Assembly (NCBI GenBank): GCA_019239815.1
Contig: JAFAZL010000495.1
Location: forward strand, 1-6,986
Reading direction: 5' to 3'
DNA: 6,986 bases
DNA from: Acidobacteriota bacterium
GTDB taxonomy: Bacteria; Acidobacteriota; Terriglobia; Acidoferrales; UBA7541
Positions 6,291 to 6,986 of this stretch are shown here, piece after piece; within the stretch, counting starts at the first letter, position 1, and the number at the start of each line of letters is the position of its first letter. A program made the position numbers and the translations under genes. Below the pieces are notes generated by a model. It ran no database searches. It had not been told where the DNA came from and saw only the letters and a list, made by a program, of their open reading frames with translations.

Positions 6291-6453
6291 CGACAATCCT
6301 CTCCGCTCTCATCTGCGAAACTCTGTGCGCTAGGTCTCGGCGCTACCTTTGATTTGTCCCGACGCGCGCTCTATCGAGTTCAGCCAGCCTGACGCTTCCA
6401 CCAACCGTTCACTTTCGGCTAAACTCTCCCGGCAAATAAATTCGCACTCATTC
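6291..6453 (+). other. Intergenic region before the aldolase gene
   Basis: I see no gene here; the - strand frame running through it (6330-6557) overlaps the aldolase start and lacks family features. The stretch must hold the aldolase promoter, but no hexamer pair of good quality stands out; ATAAAT at 6436-6441 is a possible -10 without a matching -35. The 12-mer CTCTCATCTGCG at 6306-6317 also occurs at 3190-3201, upstream of the kelch gene. Confidence 0.4.
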
Positions 6454-6460
6454 AAAGGAG
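6454..6460 (+). promoter_or_regulatory. Ribosome binding site of the aldolase gene
   Basis: AAAGGAG lies five bases before the ATG at 6466. This strong site fixes the start of a frame that is otherwise incomplete at the right edge. Confidence 0.8.
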
Positions 6461-6465
6461 CTTCC

Positions 6466-6986
6466 ATGTCCGACTCCGCCACAGGCGCAGATTTCAAGAA
6501 AGAACTTCGCGAGGGCCTACCCAAGATCGGCCTCTTCCTCAATTCGCACAGCCCCACAGTCGCCGAACAGCTCGCGCACTCCGGTTACGATTGGCTGCTC
6601 GTCGACACGCAGCACGGCCCCATGGGCTACGAGCGCCTTTCCGCGATGCTCGCCGGCATCAGCAATGGCGGCGCAAAATCATTGGTTCGCGTTGGCGGCT
6701 ACAACGATCGCCCCGGTATTCAGCAATCGCTCGACATGGGCGCCGATGGCGTGCTTGTGCCCTACATCAACACCGCGGAAGAAGCGCGACAGGCGCTGAG
6801 CTGCACGAAATATCCGACGGCCGGCACGCGCAGCGTCTACTTTCCTCAGCGCAGCATGAACAAAGGTGGATTACTCGGATATGCGGGCGGATGGAACGAC
6901 AACGCGATCGTGGCGCTGCAAGTCGAAACGGCCGACTGCATCAAGAACATCGCGGAGATCGCCGCGGTGCCGGGAGTGGACATTCT
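6466..6986 (+). CDS. HpcH/HpaI aldolase/citrate lyase family protein, N-terminal part
   Basis: The frame runs open off the right edge, giving 173 residues beginning MSDSATGADFKKELREG. Family members are about 250-270 residues, so roughly a third is missing. These cytoplasmic class II (metal-dependent) aldolases split or form 2-keto-3-deoxy or 4-hydroxy-2-keto acids, releasing pyruvate. Landmarks match the family: KIGLFLNSHSPTVAEQLA, GYDWLLVDTQHGP with the catalytic-base His (H50), SLVRVGG with the pyruvate-binding Arg (R75), LDMGADGVLVPYINTAEEA, YPTAGTRS, and LQVET with the metal-ligand Glu (E154). The second metal ligand, the Asp of the usual GPADLS motif, lies beyond the window. Most relatives have D-x-E-H at the His motif, while here it is DTQH. 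The substrate cannot be assigned, and the family also contains 2-dehydro-3-deoxyglucarate aldolases. It has its own ribosome site and follows a terminator, so it begins a separate unit. Confidence 0.93.
   Translation, partial: MSDSATGADFKKELREGLPKIGLFLNSHSPTVAEQLAHSGYDWLLVDTQHGPMGYERLSAMLAGISNGGAKSLVRVGGYNDRPGIQQSLDMGADGVLVPYINTAEEARQALSCTKYPTAGTRSVYFPQRSMNKGGLLGYAGGWNDNAIVALQVETADCIKNIAEIAAVPGVDI

Overview
The window looks like chromosomal DNA of an acidobacterium (Acidobacteriota, probably Terriglobia/Koribacter-like). The strongest pointers are a secreted protein with the VWFA-related layout typical of that phylum (N-terminal block DLVVLPVTVKNQLGDLVPDL, C-terminal GYYAG), a moderately high GC content, loosely packed monocistronic genes, and a GC-rich interspersed palindrome of a kind I associate with these genomes. 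The taxonomic call is inference; no rRNA or marker gene is present.

Layout. (1) 1-1590, + strand: C-terminal two thirds of a glycoside hydrolase family 3 enzyme, cut by the left edge. (2) About 1615-1644: a perfect GC-rich palindrome between two convergent genes. (3) 1655-1975, - strand: a small cysteine-pair protein of unknown function. (4) 1976-2071: a short divergent promoter region with a perfect TATAAT. (5) 2072-3160, + strand: a secreted VWFA-related protein whose metal-binding motif is degenerate. (6) 3161-3490: a 330-bp untranslated region with two overlapping palindromes. (7) 3491-6214, + strand: a 907-residue lipoprotein made of four Cys-paired beta repeats followed by a six-repeat kelch propeller, closed by an intrinsic terminator at 6248-6290. 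(8) 6215-6465: intergenic. (9) 6466-6986, + strand: the first 173 residues of an HpcH/HpaI-family aldolase, cut by the right edge.

The genes do not form one operon: gene 3 runs against its neighbours, each + strand gene has its own upstream gap, and the kelch gene has a terminator. The common theme is carbohydrate or small-carbon catabolism at the two ends (GH3 glycosidase, class II aldolase) and cell-envelope or secreted proteins in the middle (VWFA-related protein, kelch lipoprotein). No CRISPR array, tRNA, rRNA, transposase or phage gene is visible. The least described item is the kelch lipoprotein with its Cys-paired repeat array; I see no convincing new multi-gene system.
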